Positions 1 to 8,760 of a DNA stretch of 28,629 nucleotides are shown here, in pieces (position 1 is the stretch's first letter; each line of letters begins with the position of its first letter). This DNA comes from Anaerolineae bacterium (lineage in GTDB: Bacteria; Chloroflexota; Anaerolineae; 4572-78; J111): NCBI GenBank assembly GCA_023151115.1, contig JAKLJP010000068.1, forward strand, positions 1 to 28,629, written 5' to 3'. Under the pieces are notes generated by a model that saw only the letters and a list, made by a program, of their open reading frames with translations, did no database searches and had not been told where the DNA came from. A program made the position numbers and the translations under genes.

Positions 1-100
1 TCGGAATGATATGACTTCTGTGGAGGTATCTACTCGCCTTGATTTCGTCACGAACTAAGGCAAAGCTGTACTAAGTACAAGATTGCCAAATTTGTAAAGT

Positions 101-904
101 TTACTCAATCCTCAAAAACCCCGCCGACTCTGCTGCCCTGACCATTTCCCGTGTTACATCATAATCCCCATCGCTGACCGGAGCAAAGCGCTCGATAAAG
201 CCGCCCACCAGCCATTTCCGGGCGGTTGGGTCAGTTTCCATTTCCAGCAAAACAGCCTGCAAATCAGCCTTCACCCTATCCGGCATGTGCCGGGCAGCGA
301 CCACCGGCAACCCCGGCGACGGGCCCAGTGCGTCAATCACCCGCAAATGGGCGGCCAAATCAGGCTGGTCGCGCAGGGCAATGGCTAACACCTGGCAATC
401 AATCGCCGCTGCGTCGGCTTCACCGGCGGCTACCTGCCGGATGCAGTTCTGGTGCGACCCGGCCTGGACCACCCGCCCAAAAAAGCCCCGCGTTTCGCCC
501 ATCCGGATCAACCGGTAGCGGGTGACGTTGTAGCCGGAATGGGAGCCAGGCTCATTGTAGGCCCAGGTGCAGCCGCGTAAATCGGCAAAGGTCTGAAAAG
601 GGCTGTCGCGGCGCACAATCACATCCGAAAAGTAGATAGGCCGATTTTGAAACCGCTCGCCTTGCAGCACCGGCGCGGCCAGCAGTTCCACCGGCGCTGG
701 ATTCTGGCGAGCCAACTCCACATAGGGCAGGCCGCAGATAAAACCGGCCTCAAACCGGCCCGCCGCAAATTGGTCGAAGGAGTTGCCCGCCGTTAGTTCG
801 GTGGGACAGTCGAGTTTTTCACCGGCATAGGCGGCAATAAATTGATAGATGGGAAACATCGAAGGGGCGAGGAAGGTGGCAAAACGAAAAGGGGAAGTGG
901 TCAT
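101..904 (-). CDS. PhnD-like substrate-binding-domain protein, apparently cytoplasmic
   Basis: The 267-residue product resembles the PhnD-like type 2 periplasmic binding fold used for phosphate, phosphite or phosphonate (PF12974-like). It has an N-terminal FATFLAPSMF strand, a DADxxA-type stretch (GEADAAAIDCQVLA) and the typical middle motif LRGCTWAYNEPGSHSGYNV. The open frame extends upstream to 949, but ATG at 904 is preferred because AAGGA lies about six bases before it. From this start there is no signal peptide, lipobox or membrane segment, so it should be cytoplasmic, unlike a transporter-bound PhnD. No permease or ATPase gene is adjacent. It could be a sensor or enzyme-like derivative of the fold. 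The fold assignment is fairly sure; the ligand is unknown. Confidence 0.7.
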   Translation of the reverse strand: MTTSPFRFATFLAPSMFPIYQFIAAYAGEKLDCPTELTAGNSFDQFAAGRFEAGFICGLPYVELARQNPAPVELLAAPVLQGERFQNRPIYFSDVIVRRDSPFQTFADLRGCTWAYNEPGSHSGYNVTRYRLIRMGETRGFFGRVVQAGSHQNCIRQVAAGEADAAAIDCQVLAIALRDQPDLAAHLRVIDALGPSPGLPVVAARHMPDRVKADLQAVLLEMETDPTARKWLVGGFIERFAPVSDGDYDVTREMVRAAESAGFLRIE

Positions 905-978
905 TTTAATCCTTAGGTGAAAGGGGCAATCACTGCCCTGGGTCTTCAACGGTTTGTTATATCATCGGTGGGCTGTCC

Positions 979-1182
979 TACCACTCCGCTTTAGGATTGC
1001 TAACCCTAGCCAGTATCCATTATGGTCAGGCTGACAGCATCCTGGCGCAACGCCAACAGGTTTTGCAGGCGGCCTATGCCGCTCATCCCAAGCGATTTGT
1101 TAAAGATATGCCGGTCGTGCCAGTTCCGCACAAGGAGGTATGGATCAACAAATCTAACTCAGACCCGATCTTCCTTCTTTAA
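979..1182 (+). pseudogene. IS3-type transposase, C-terminal remnant
   Basis: The frame reads YHSALGLLTLASIHYGQA, then QRQQVLQAAYAAHPKRFVK, and ends with a VWIN motif. This matches the C-terminal tail of IS3-group integrase-type transposases, which commonly read LLTPADVHYG...AAHPERFV...AVWINPP. The DDE catalytic core that should precede it is absent: in-frame sequence upstream of 979 does not resemble it. The first possible start inside is a TTG at 997, so this is a decayed fragment and not a functional gene. No terminal inverted repeat was recognised around it. Confidence 0.72.
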
Positions 1183-1332
1183 ATTCTTTTTAAAGTTGTC
1201 TCACCATGCTTGACACATTCCGCTCCCCACACTCGGGTAAGTACGGGGTTCTTTTGACTCCGACCACCTGTTTCCAGTGTACCCAAATTTCACCCTGTTG
1301 ACAATACCTTCTCACTCAATTCGGCGCGGAGC
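1183..1332. other. Intergenic, no feature recognised
   Basis: This stretch lies between the IS3 remnant and the 3' end of der. I see no open frame, hairpin with T-run, or repeat seen elsewhere in the window. It may contain more eroded insertion-sequence DNA. Confidence 0.4.
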
Positions 1333-2718
1333 CTACCCCTTCTCCCCGCGACTGCGGAACACGAGCCGCAGCGGGGTGCCCAAAAAGCCGTACTGCTCGC
1401 GGATGGTATTTTCCAGGTAACGCTCGTAGGAGAAATGGACCAGGGTGCGGTCATTGACAAAAAAGACAAAGGTCGGCGGGTCTACCCCGGCCTGGGTAGC
1501 GTAGTAAAATTTGAGGCGATGGCGCTGCGCGCCCTTGGGCGGATTTTTGGCCACGGCCTCGCGCAGCAGCCGGTTGACTTCGCCGGTGGAGATGCGCCGC
1601 AGCCGTTCTTCTTGCACTTGCAGGGCCAGCGGCAGCACTTTGTCCACCCGCTGGCCGCTTTTGGCCGAGATAAACAGCACCGGCACATAATCTAAAAATT
1701 TTAATTCGGTGCGGACGCGGCTGGTGTACTCGTTCATGGTGTTGGTATCTTTTTCCACCAGGTCCCACTTGTTGACAATCACCACCACGCTCTTGGCTTC
1801 TTCCAGAATGTAACCGGCAATGTGAGCATCCTGGGCCGTGACCATATCCACCGCGTCAATCAGCAGCAGGCAGACATCGGCCCGGCTGACTGCTTTGAGC
1901 GAGCGCAAAAAGCTGTATTTTTCCACCCCGCCCTCAATTTTGCCGCGCCGGCGAATCCCGGCGGTGTCAATCAAGACCACATCCAGCCCCTCGTACTGGA
2001 TGGGCATATCAATGGCATCGCGGGTGGTCCCCGGCACATCCGACACAATCACCCGCTCTTCGCCCAGCAGCTTGTTGAGCAGCGATGACTTGCCCACATT
2101 GGGCCGGCCCAGAATGGCAATTTTGATCGCTTCATCCTCAGCCTCGGTCTCCATCTCAGCGGGGGGCAAACCGGCCACAATCGCATCCAGCAGGTCGCCG
2201 CTGCCGGTGCCGTGCAGGGCCGAAACCGGGATCGGATCGCCCAGGCCGAGGGCGTAAAACTCAACTGCTTCACTGCGCCGCTTTTGATTATCGGCTTTAT
2301 TAACGGCCAGGATTACCGGCTTGTCGGTGCGGCGCAGCAGCGCGGCCACATCATGATCGGCGCTGGTCAGACCGGCTTCGCCGTCTACCAGCAAAACAAT
2401 CACCTCGGCCTCGGCAATGGCAATCTCGGCCTGCTCGCGGATCTCGCGCAGAAAGAGGCGGCTGGCAACACCGGCTTGAAAGCCGGTCGTATCACTTTGG
2501 TTAGCCGGGGGTGGGGCGGCATCAAAATCCAGGCCGCCTGTATCCACCACAATAAAGTCGCGTCCGGCCCACTCGGCGTCGCCGTAGAGACGGTCACGGG
2601 TGGTCCCGGCCAAATCTTCGACAATAGCTTTCCGTTGGCCAACCAGCCGGTTGAACAAGGTTGACTTGCCGACGTTGGGGCGACCAACTAAAGCAACAAT
2701 AGGTTTTTGCTGGCTCAT
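1333..2718 (-). CDS. der: Ribosome biogenesis GTPase Der (EngA)
   Basis: Der is a double-GTPase-domain protein needed for maturation of the 50S ribosomal subunit. Both G domains are complete in the 461-residue product. The first has GRPNVGKS at residues 12-19, DTGG at 59-62 and NKAD at 140-143. The second has GRPNVGKS at 204-211, DTAG at 251-254 and NKWD near 320. A KH-like C-terminal domain follows (FVNDRTLVHFSYERYLENTIREQYGFLGTPL). After the first DTGG there is a short Pro/Gln-rich insertion (residues 66-85) before the REIREQAE helix. The gene starts 8 bases after cdaR and is probably cotranscribed with cdaA-cdaR. Confidence 0.96.
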   Translation of the reverse strand: MSQQKPIVALVGRPNVGKSTLFNRLVGQRKAIVEDLAGTTRDRLYGDAEWAGRDFIVVDTGGLDFDAAPPPANQSDTTGFQAGVASRLFLREIREQAEIAIAEAEVIVLLVDGEAGLTSADHDVAALLRRTDKPVILAVNKADNQKRRSEAVEFYALGLGDPIPVSALHGTGSGDLLDAIVAGLPPAEMETEAEDEAIKIAILGRPNVGKSSLLNKLLGEERVIVSDVPGTTRDAIDMPIQYEGLDVVLIDTAGIRRRGKIEGGVEKYSFLRSLKAVSRADVCLLLIDAVDMVTAQDAHIAGYILEEAKSVVVIVNKWDLVEKDTNTMNEYTSRVRTELKFLDYVPVLFISAKSGQRVDKVLPLALQVQEERLRRISTGEVNRLLREAVAKNPPKGAQRHRLKFYYATQAGVDPPTFVFFVNDRTLVHFSYERYLENTIREQYGFLGTPLRLVFRSRGEKG

Positions 2719-2726
2719 GTCACAAA

Positions 2727-4091
2727 CTATCCTTCGTCAGGGGTAGGTGTAAAGTTGGGTCTGGGTTTATCCGTTGGCGTTGTTTTGGGTGTTGCCGTCG
2801 AGGTTGGAGAGGGAGTCCGTGTGGGGGTAGGCGTAGGCACAGGGCTAACCGGTGTTGGATTTAAGCGGGGGTTTGGATTGATGATAATCTCGATGGTATC
2901 GGGCAAAATTGCCTCCAAATTCAGCTCCTCGGGCAAAAATACGGTAGGGTGCACCTTATGCGCGCCGGGCGAAAGCCCAAAGAGATCAACCACCACTTTT
3001 ACATCTTCCGGTTTCAGGGTTTGCAAACGGGGAATGGGGCCGGATATGATCACATCGGCTCGTTCGGGCGAGGCCGTCCAGACATAATCAGGGTCAATGC
3101 CTTGTTGGGTGATGGGTCGCTGCACCGTCTGGCCGCTTTCGATGGCCGCAATTTCGACGGTTACTTGCACCCCGCTGGCCCCGCCGCCTTCATTGTCCGG
3201 CAAAACCACCGTGACCCCATTGGGTAGATTTAAGGGGGCTGACTGGACAATATCGGCGGTTGCCTGGTTGACATTAATGGGCGCAGTCGCCACAAAACCC
3301 GAAATGGAGCTGAGCGCCTGGGGGTTGCCGACAATGGTCAGGCGGGGCGGATTCACCAAAATGTTGCTGACCCAATAACCGGGCGCGGGCTGCCCGCTGA
3401 TCACCGCGCTTACGGAGACATCTTTATAGCCAAAACGCTGCTCAATCGGCAAAGTGATCTGAACCCTGGCCGGCTCGATTTTTAGGTTACTGAGAGGTTG
3501 GTCGTCGCGATTGCGGACAACCACGTCACTAAGGCGGCTGATAGTCTCTTTGGTATTGCCGATAAAAATCTCGCTGATCGCTTCGTCCACCTGGCTTACC
3601 AGCGAAGCCGGGCCGGTAATAGTTACGCGGGCGGGATTGGCAATAGGTGCTCGATTAATAAAGCCTATCGGCGGCTCATCCATCACCATAACATTAACCG
3701 GGAGAGAAATGGTCTGTACAGCTTGCAGGTTGATGCTGACCTCTTTGGGGATTTGTTCAACAATTTTTATTTGAGAATCAGACACACTGACCCTAACCGG
3801 GACATCATTAAAGCCCTCGGCCAGGCTCGACAGGTCTACTGTTGCTTTGAATTTGGACACAGAGAGCGTAGACCAACTGCTTTCAGGGGCCAACAGTCGC
3901 AGCCGGACGGTCTCGGGCAGCTTGTCGGTTGTCACCAGGCCAGCTGCCGGTGGGATAACCTGGATAGGAATAGCCTGGGGATAATCGGCTGTCCGGGGTG
4001 GGTTTTCTTCTCTGACCGCAGCAACCCAGACCAGGGTGGCTAGAAACAACGATAAAATAAGGTTGCCAAGATTTCTAAAAAATTTTTGCAC
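2727..4091 (-). CDS. cdaR: YbbR-domain protein, CdaA regulator CdaR
   Basis: This 454-residue protein has one N-terminal membrane segment (about residues 9-26) followed by several YbbR repeats of about 85 residues, seen as recurring patterns such as PARVTITGPASLVSQVDEA, PPRLTIVGNPQALSSI and ADVIISGPIPRL. It ends in a Thr/Pro-rich tail (about residues 405-454) typical of extracytoplasmic Chloroflexota proteins. YbbR proteins encoded next to CdaA are known to bind and modulate the diadenylate cyclase from outside the membrane. The gene starts with GTG 12 bases after the cdaA stop, which supports partnership and translational coupling. The number of YbbR repeats is my estimate (about four). The low-complexity tail may act as a cell-wall spacer. 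Confidence 0.9.
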   Translation of the reverse strand: MQKFFRNLGNLILSLFLATLVWVAAVREENPPRTADYPQAIPIQVIPPAAGLVTTDKLPETVRLRLLAPESSWSTLSVSKFKATVDLSSLAEGFNDVPVRVSVSDSQIKIVEQIPKEVSINLQAVQTISLPVNVMVMDEPPIGFINRAPIANPARVTITGPASLVSQVDEAISEIFIGNTKETISRLSDVVVRNRDDQPLSNLKIEPARVQITLPIEQRFGYKDVSVSAVISGQPAPGYWVSNILVNPPRLTIVGNPQALSSISGFVATAPINVNQATADIVQSAPLNLPNGVTVVLPDNEGGGASGVQVTVEIAAIESGQTVQRPITQQGIDPDYVWTASPERADVIISGPIPRLQTLKPEDVKVVVDLFGLSPGAHKVHPTVFLPEELNLEAILPDTIEIIINPNPRLNPTPVSPVPTPTPTRTPSPTSTATPKTTPTDKPRPNFTPTPDEG

Positions 4092-4103
4092 CCAAAAACT
4101 CGA

Positions 4104-4997
4104 TTACTGCTTGGATTGAGGACGCGCTTGAGAGATGGGCTTGGCCGATTTGGCCGGTTTGAAACGCCTCAAGACCACCTGCCCCAGTCGCCGCCAGCGG
4201 GATGGGCCTGCACTTAATTGAGATTTAAAGAACGCCACCAAGAGTTGTTCGAGCCGCTTTTTATCCAACCCCCGAATCAGGTGTCCATTGTGAGCGACAG
4301 AAATGGTCCCGGTTTCTTCGGAAACAACTACAGCAATGGCATCGGTAATCTGGCTGATGCCCAGCGCCGCCCGGTGACGGGTGCCCAACAATTCTTGCCT
4401 GGCCAGCATTGCTTCCTCAACCAGCGGCAACACCACGGCTGCTGCTACCAGGCGGTCGTTGCGAAGGATGACTGCACCATCGTGTAAAGGGGTAGTGGGG
4501 GTAAAAATGGTGGTGAGCAAATCGGAACTGACGAGGGCTTGCAGTCTTACCCCCGTTTCGATATAGGCTTCCAGGCCCGTGCTGCGTTCAAACACAATTA
4601 AAGCCCCCCGTTTTAATTGAGACATCGGGATAACGGCTTCGCTGACTGCATAAATGGCCCGCTCGGTATGGGTCTGAGCGAAGTGCGACGAACCGAATAG
4701 CTGGGCGCGTCCCAGGCGGTCCAGGGCACGCCGAAGTTCGGGTTGAAAAATTACGGGGAATGCGACCAGAAGCGCCGGTAGTAATTTGCTAATCAACCAG
4801 CTAAAGGCCAGCAGTCGGCTAAAAACACTGGCCATAATTGCCACCAGCACCGCCAGAATCAACAATCCGCGCAACAGTTGGACAGCCTGCGTCCCCTGGA
4901 TCACAGCCAGGACCCAGTAAAAGATTAAAGCCACCAATAGAATATCAATAATACTGATTAAATCCAGGCGGGCTAGAATTGGCAGAATGTCAGACAT
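4104..4997 (-). CDS. cdaA: Diadenylate cyclase CdaA (DacA)
   Basis: CdaA makes the second messenger c-di-AMP from two ATP at the membrane. Three hydrophobic helices occupy about residues 13-33, 41-60 and 63-83, followed by the DAC domain with the DGA motif (LHDGAVIL, D173-G174-A175) and the RHR motif (GTRHRAALG, R207-H208-R209), both required for catalysis. The C-terminal basic tail is about 30 residues longer than the core domain needs. The frame opens upstream at a TTG (5012), but ATG at 4997 is chosen because AAGG sits six bases before it. That AAGG is part of a 6-bp hairpin (5004-5021) that could limit ribosome access. Product length is 297 residues. Confidence 0.95.
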   Translation of the reverse strand: MSDILPILARLDLISIIDILLVALIFYWVLAVIQGTQAVQLLRGLLILAVLVAIMASVFSRLLAFSWLISKLLPALLVAFPVIFQPELRRALDRLGRAQLFGSSHFAQTHTERAIYAVSEAVIPMSQLKRGALIVFERSTGLEAYIETGVRLQALVSSDLLTTIFTPTTPLHDGAVILRNDRLVAAAVVLPLVEEAMLARQELLGTRHRAALGISQITDAIAVVVSEETGTISVAHNGHLIRGLDKKRLEQLLVAFFKSQLSAGPSRWRRLGQVVLRRFKPAKSAKPISQARPQSKQ

Positions 4998-5002
4998 TAT
5001 AA

Positions 5003-5021
5003 CCTTGCCCAAATCGGCAAG
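5003..5021 (-). promoter_or_regulatory. Small hairpin overlapping the cdaA ribosome-binding site
   Basis: On the mRNA strand CTTGCC pairs with GGCAAG, and the final AAG of that arm plus the next G form the AAGG Shine-Dalgarno of the ATG at 4997. Pairing is only 6 bp, so translational control is a guess from geometry. Confidence 0.25.
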
Positions 5022-5135
5022 CTATAAACTCAAGTTGGTACTCCTCCCGGCTACAAGCACGAGTTTTAAGGTCCGTCTCTCAGATTACTGCCATCAAGAT
5101 CCTTGCTTAGAACTATCCGGCTGTCCATTTATTAG

Positions 5136-7448
5136 CTAGGCCGTTCCGCCGCTGATTTGGGCCAACAGGCGGCGATATCCTTCCGGGTCATCCGGCCCCA
5201 GATTGATAATGGCCTGGATGGTTTGCATAGCCTGGCTGCGGAGGCCATTTTCTAACTGCATTTCACCCAAAGTATCGTACTCTTTAATGGCTTCACGGTT
5301 CCGGCCATTTTGGGCGTAGGCCACAGCTAATCGCTGGCGTAAGGACATATCATCGTTGTAAATTGAGGTAAGTTCCTTCAACAACTCCACAGCTTTAAGA
5401 GGGTTGTATTTTTGATAAATTGTCAGGAGACCATCTAAAGTTTTAGTAGCTTGATTAACTTTATTTTGCTTATAGTATAGATCAATTAACTGGCGCTGAG
5501 TCCGTTCATCATTAGGGTTAAGTTTTAGTAAATCCTCAAAGGCAGTTGTGGCCCTGGCCCAGTCAAAGCGTTGGCCGTAAATATCGCCCATGCGGCTCAG
5601 GATGTCGGCTTTCCAGGTGTTACGGTTAGGAGAAGTTTCGGCCAAGCGCAGAGCCTCATTATATCTTTCCAGGGCGCGGTCTACCTGGGCAAGCTGGTAG
5701 TAGGAATCGGCCAGGATCAGATATTGTTCCAGGGCCTGTTCGGTATCGTGATGGTTAATGTAAAGTTCAATCAACTTGGCCCGAACTGTTACATCCATGG
5801 GGGCCAAGCGCAATATTTTTTGATAAATATTAACGGCCTGGTCGGGCTGCTGACGCATCAGATAGACCCGCGCAATGTATAGGTACTTATTGACGGCTTC
5901 ATCGGTATGCTCCTGCTTTAACAAAATATCGGCCAGGCGCACATGCAGCGGCAGATACGAAGGCGCTTTTTGAATGGCCCGCAAACATTCCTCAGAGGCC
6001 GTCATCAGGAAGTTGCGCTTAATATATTCACCGGTCAGGGCCATGGTGGTTATCACCACTTCTGTTTCCGGGGTTTCCAAAAATTCCACCAGGCTCATCA
6101 CCGAGCCATCCTCGGTGACGCTGTCCATGCGGGCGCGTGCTTCGGCCACTTTTTCTTCCCAGGCCGAATTGGCAAAAAATCGCTTTACGGCGGTGACAAA
6201 ACCAGTCGCCTTTTTGGGGTCAGATTGAGCCAGGTGCTTTTCTTCCAGTTCTTCATAAGCCTGGGCCAGCTTGTCGGCCTTTTGACGGCTAATAAACTTT
6301 AAATCAACAATCTTCAGCGTTTCAACATAGTATTTCACTGCTAATTCCAGGTTATTGGCCGCATGATACGTTTCGGCCAGGGCAAACTGCCCGCTTACCT
6401 GATAGGCGCGATCTTGAGCCGACATTTTGAACATTTTAGCGGCTTCGTTAAAGTCGCCTTTATCCTTGTATAGTACCCCCAAGTTAAAATAAAGCGCAGG
6501 GCGACCGGCGCCGGCCTGGGTTACTTGACGATAATTATTAATCGCTTCCGTTAACTTGCCCTGCCTTTGCAAATCAATCGCCTGCACAATAAGCAGGTTG
6601 ATCTGCTCTCTGGGGATGGTGGCGGTCAAGGCGCGATTATCATCTTCAAAAATAACATTGGCCAGTTCAACCAAGGCTTGTTGTTGCATGGACTCGATCA
6701 GTCCGCCCATCATCCCTTTGGTCGATTCCAACTCGCTGTCAAGCGCAAAGAGGTCTTCTTCGCCAAAGAAATCATCACCCCTAAAGCCGTCATCATAATC
6801 AGAGAAGTCGCCCATTTCAGCCGGGGCAGTTTCGCTCACCTCGTCCGGGTCAATGGGCAACCCCTGTTCTAGCGCCGACAGGGCTGTAACTACGCCGGGG
6901 TCTTTGGGTAATAATTTTTGCGCTTCCTGGATACAGTATAAGGCAGCGGTTTCATCGTCCCGGTTTTGGTAAACGGCAGCCAGAGCCAGGTACTGCCGCG
7001 CGGCCAGGCGAAGATGGCCTTGCTGAGCCAGTGTTTGGGCCAGCTTTTGATGAGCATCAATTTTATCCGGCACCAGCTTGATGGCCCGCCCCCAAACCTC
7101 TATAGCCGCCTCAAAATCGTGCTGGGCTACAAAGATATTGCCCACTCTCAGGTAAGTTTCTGCCGCCGCATCCATCTGGCCCATTTGCTCTTGAATTTCG
7201 CCAATGTAACCAAGCGCCTGGTAATTGCCCGGATTGATTTTTAGCACTTGCTGAAAGGCTTTCCAGGCAATCTCGGTTTGCCCCACCGCCGCGTTGGCCC
7301 GGCCAAAGCCGATAATGGCCGCTTCGTTGTTAGGAAATTCAGCCAGAGCAAAGCGATACGCCTTGATTGCCTCAGCCCAATTACTCTGGTCGCTGAACCG
7401 TTCGGCATGGATCATTGCTGTTTGGAATTTGTTTTGATCGCCCGCCAC
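5136..7448 (-). CDS. Large tetratricopeptide-repeat protein
   Basis: This is a 770-residue, soluble, nearly all-helical protein. TPR-like units fill about residues 5-200 (for example YRFALAEFPNNEAAIIGFGRA, quoted in part) and about 270-766. An acidic, Asp/Glu/Phe-rich linker without TPR character separates them (about residues 205-250). No signal peptide, membrane helix or enzymatic domain is visible. The open frame reaches GTG at 7460, but GTG at 7448 is preferred because AGGTGAGG lies six bases upstream, and the longer version would begin inside a repeat. It lies upstream of cdaA in the same direction with a 138-base gap. TPR proteins are scaffolds; no specific partner can be named. Confidence 0.85.
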   Translation of the reverse strand: MAGDQNKFQTAMIHAERFSDQSNWAEAIKAYRFALAEFPNNEAAIIGFGRANAAVGQTEIAWKAFQQVLKINPGNYQALGYIGEIQEQMGQMDAAAETYLRVGNIFVAQHDFEAAIEVWGRAIKLVPDKIDAHQKLAQTLAQQGHLRLAARQYLALAAVYQNRDDETAALYCIQEAQKLLPKDPGVVTALSALEQGLPIDPDEVSETAPAEMGDFSDYDDGFRGDDFFGEEDLFALDSELESTKGMMGGLIESMQQQALVELANVIFEDDNRALTATIPREQINLLIVQAIDLQRQGKLTEAINNYRQVTQAGAGRPALYFNLGVLYKDKGDFNEAAKMFKMSAQDRAYQVSGQFALAETYHAANNLELAVKYYVETLKIVDLKFISRQKADKLAQAYEELEEKHLAQSDPKKATGFVTAVKRFFANSAWEEKVAEARARMDSVTEDGSVMSLVEFLETPETEVVITTMALTGEYIKRNFLMTASEECLRAIQKAPSYLPLHVRLADILLKQEHTDEAVNKYLYIARVYLMRQQPDQAVNIYQKILRLAPMDVTVRAKLIELYINHHDTEQALEQYLILADSYYQLAQVDRALERYNEALRLAETSPNRNTWKADILSRMGDIYGQRFDWARATTAFEDLLKLNPNDERTQRQLIDLYYKQNKVNQATKTLDGLLTIYQKYNPLKAVELLKELTSIYNDDMSLRQRLAVAYAQNGRNREAIKEYDTLGEMQLENGLRSQAMQTIQAIINLGPDDPEGYRRLLAQISGGTA

Positions 7449-7461
7449 GTTGAGCCTCACC

Positions 7462-7537
7462 TACGATTTTGGATTTACGATTTACGATTTTGGATTTACG
7501 ATTTACGATTTCAAACTTCCAATCGTAAATCGTAAAT
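7462..7537. repeat. Word hairpin A (TTTACGA words)
   Basis: A 21-base unit containing TTACGAT and TTTACGAT is repeated twice. The sequence ATTTACGATTTACGATT (7494-7510) is then followed, after a 10-base loop, by its exact reverse complement (7521-7537), giving a perfect 17-bp stem. It fills the gap between the argF stop and the TPR gene start. It resembles the short tandemly repeated heptamers (STRR) known from filamentous cyanobacteria. There is no T-run, so it is not a typical terminator. Confidence 0.85.
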
Positions 7538-7541
7538 TTGA

Positions 7542-8462
7542 TTACCCCAGCAACAAAGCTAATATCCCCTTCTGGGCGTGCAGCCGATTTTCGGCCTGGG
7601 GAAAGAGCAGCGATTGGGGCCCATCCGCCACTTCGTCGGTGATTTCTTCACCCCGGTGGGCCGGTAAACAGTGCATCACCCTGGCCTGATGGCCGGCCTG
7701 AGCCAACAACTGGCTGTTCAATTGATAAGGCGGAAACACCCTTAGCCGCTCCTGGCTTTCTTTTTCCTGGCCCATACTGGTCCAGACATCGGTATAAATA
7801 ACGTCGGCGCCGGCTACGGCCTCGGCCGGGTTGTGGGTTACGCTAATCATGGCGCTGGTTTCCTCGGCCAGATGCCGGGCGGCTGTCACCACCTCAGCCG
7901 AAAGCTCATAGCCGGGTGGGGTGGCAATACTAAAGTGCCCCCCCAGTTTGGCCATAATGGTAATCAGCGAGGTAGCCACATTATTGCCATCGCCCACGTA
8001 AGCCATTTTCAACCCCTCGACCCGGCCAAAATGCTCCCACATGGTAAAAACATCGGCCAGGGCTTGACACGGGTGGTCGTAGTCGCTTAAGCCATTAATC
8101 ACCGGCACACTGCCATACTCGGCCAGTTGCAAGATATGCTGGTGAGCAAAGACACGGGCCATAATGCCGTCCACGTAGCCAGAAAGCACCCGCGCCACAT
8201 CGGGCACTGATTCCCGCCCCCCCAGACCAATCTCGTTGGGCGAGAGGTAAAGGGCGTAGCCGCCTAAATGCAGCATGCCCACTTCAAATGATACGCGGGT
8301 ACGCAGCGAGGGCTTCTGAAAAACCATGCCCAATATCTTGCCTTTTAAGATAGGCTGGTTATGACCTGAGTTCTTTAATTCGTCTTTTAATTCTTTCGCT
8401 TTATGTAGGAATTGCCACAACTCGTCGGCGGAGAAATCGGCGATGCTGAGAAAGTGTCGCAT
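7542..8462 (-). CDS. argF: Ornithine carbamoyltransferase
   Basis: The enzyme condenses ornithine and carbamoyl phosphate to citrulline in arginine synthesis. The 306-residue product has the carbamoyl-phosphate motif as SLRTR (residues 52-56, a variant of the common STRTR), [17 protein letters not shown], and the ornithine-site [10 protein letters not shown]. The DVW(T)SMG and HCLP motifs separate it from aspartate carbamoyltransferase and from N-acetylornithine enzymes. An upstream TTG (8486) opens the frame, but ATG at 8462 gives the usual N-terminus ([10 protein letters not shown]), with AAAGGA about 11 bases before it. A plausible promoter lies at 8499-8527. No other arginine gene is adjacent. 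Confidence 0.95.
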   Translation of the reverse strand: MRHFLSIADFSADELWQFLHKAKELKDELKNSGHNQPILKGKILGMVFQKPSLRTRVSFEVGMLHLGGYALYLSPNEIGLGGRESVPDVARVLSGYVDGIMARVFAHQHILQLAEYGSVPVINGLSDYDHPCQALADVFTMWEHFGRVEGLKMAYVGDGNNVATSLITIMAKLGGHFSIATPPGYELSAEVVTAARHLAEETSAMISVTHNPAEAVAGADVIYTDVWTSMGQEKESQERLRVFPPYQLNSQLLAQAGHQARVMHCLPAHRGEEITDEVADGPQSLLFPQAENRLHAQKGILALLLG

Positions 8463-8498
8463 GGGAGGGTTTTGATCCTTTGTCAAAAATTCATGACA

Positions 8499-8527
8499 AG
8501 TATACCATAACTGTGTCTACATGGAAA
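8499..8527 (-). promoter_or_regulatory. Candidate sigma-70-type promoter of argF
   Basis: On the minus strand TTTCCA (8522-8527) and TATACT (8499-8504) are separated by exactly 17 bases, and the -10 box lies about 37 bases before the argF start. The -35 box matches the consensus at four of six positions. No arginine-repressor box was identified. Confidence 0.4.
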
Positions 8528-8538
8528 GCGCCGAAAAA

Positions 8539-8734
8539 GTACCGGGCGCGTTCCCAAGGTAGCTCTATCCAAAAACGTGATGAGGCTAATCGGCGTCCGC
8601 CGAGCGTTGAAACGCCCGGCTCGTACAGGTAAAAGCCCGCTGAAGCAGGCTAGCTAAAAGCGCCCCTTTGAGCCGGTTTAAAACCGGCTTTCATCTGTTG
8701 TAGCCGGGGGCTTCCAGCCCTCGGCGGGCGGTAC
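8539..8734. repeat. Four-hairpin repeat, copy 1
   Basis: Four consecutive hairpins are seen: H1 around GCGTT-GA-AACGC (8604-8615), H2 AGCCCGC-TGAA-GCAGGCT (8634-8651), H3 AGCCGGTTT-A-AAACCGGCT (8671-8689), then the linker TTCATCTGTTG, and H4 GCCGGGGGCT-TCC-AGCCCTCGGC (8703-8725). GTACCG (8539-8544) and CGGTAC (8729-8734) could close the whole element. The same order of hairpins, with different stems, recurs at 23883-24044. It fills the gap between argF and the CoA-transferase gene. Confidence 0.75.
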
Positions 8735-8760
8735 GGTTTAATGCCGCTACCCTACCAGAT

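Noticed and set aside
997..1182. Short intact gene starting at the TTG
   Set aside because: Homology begins upstream of the TTG and covers only a transposase tail, so it is a remnant.
7494..7537. Terminator of argF
   Set aside because: The stem is A+T-rich, no T-run follows, and it is part of a tandem-word repeat seen in other forms elsewhere.
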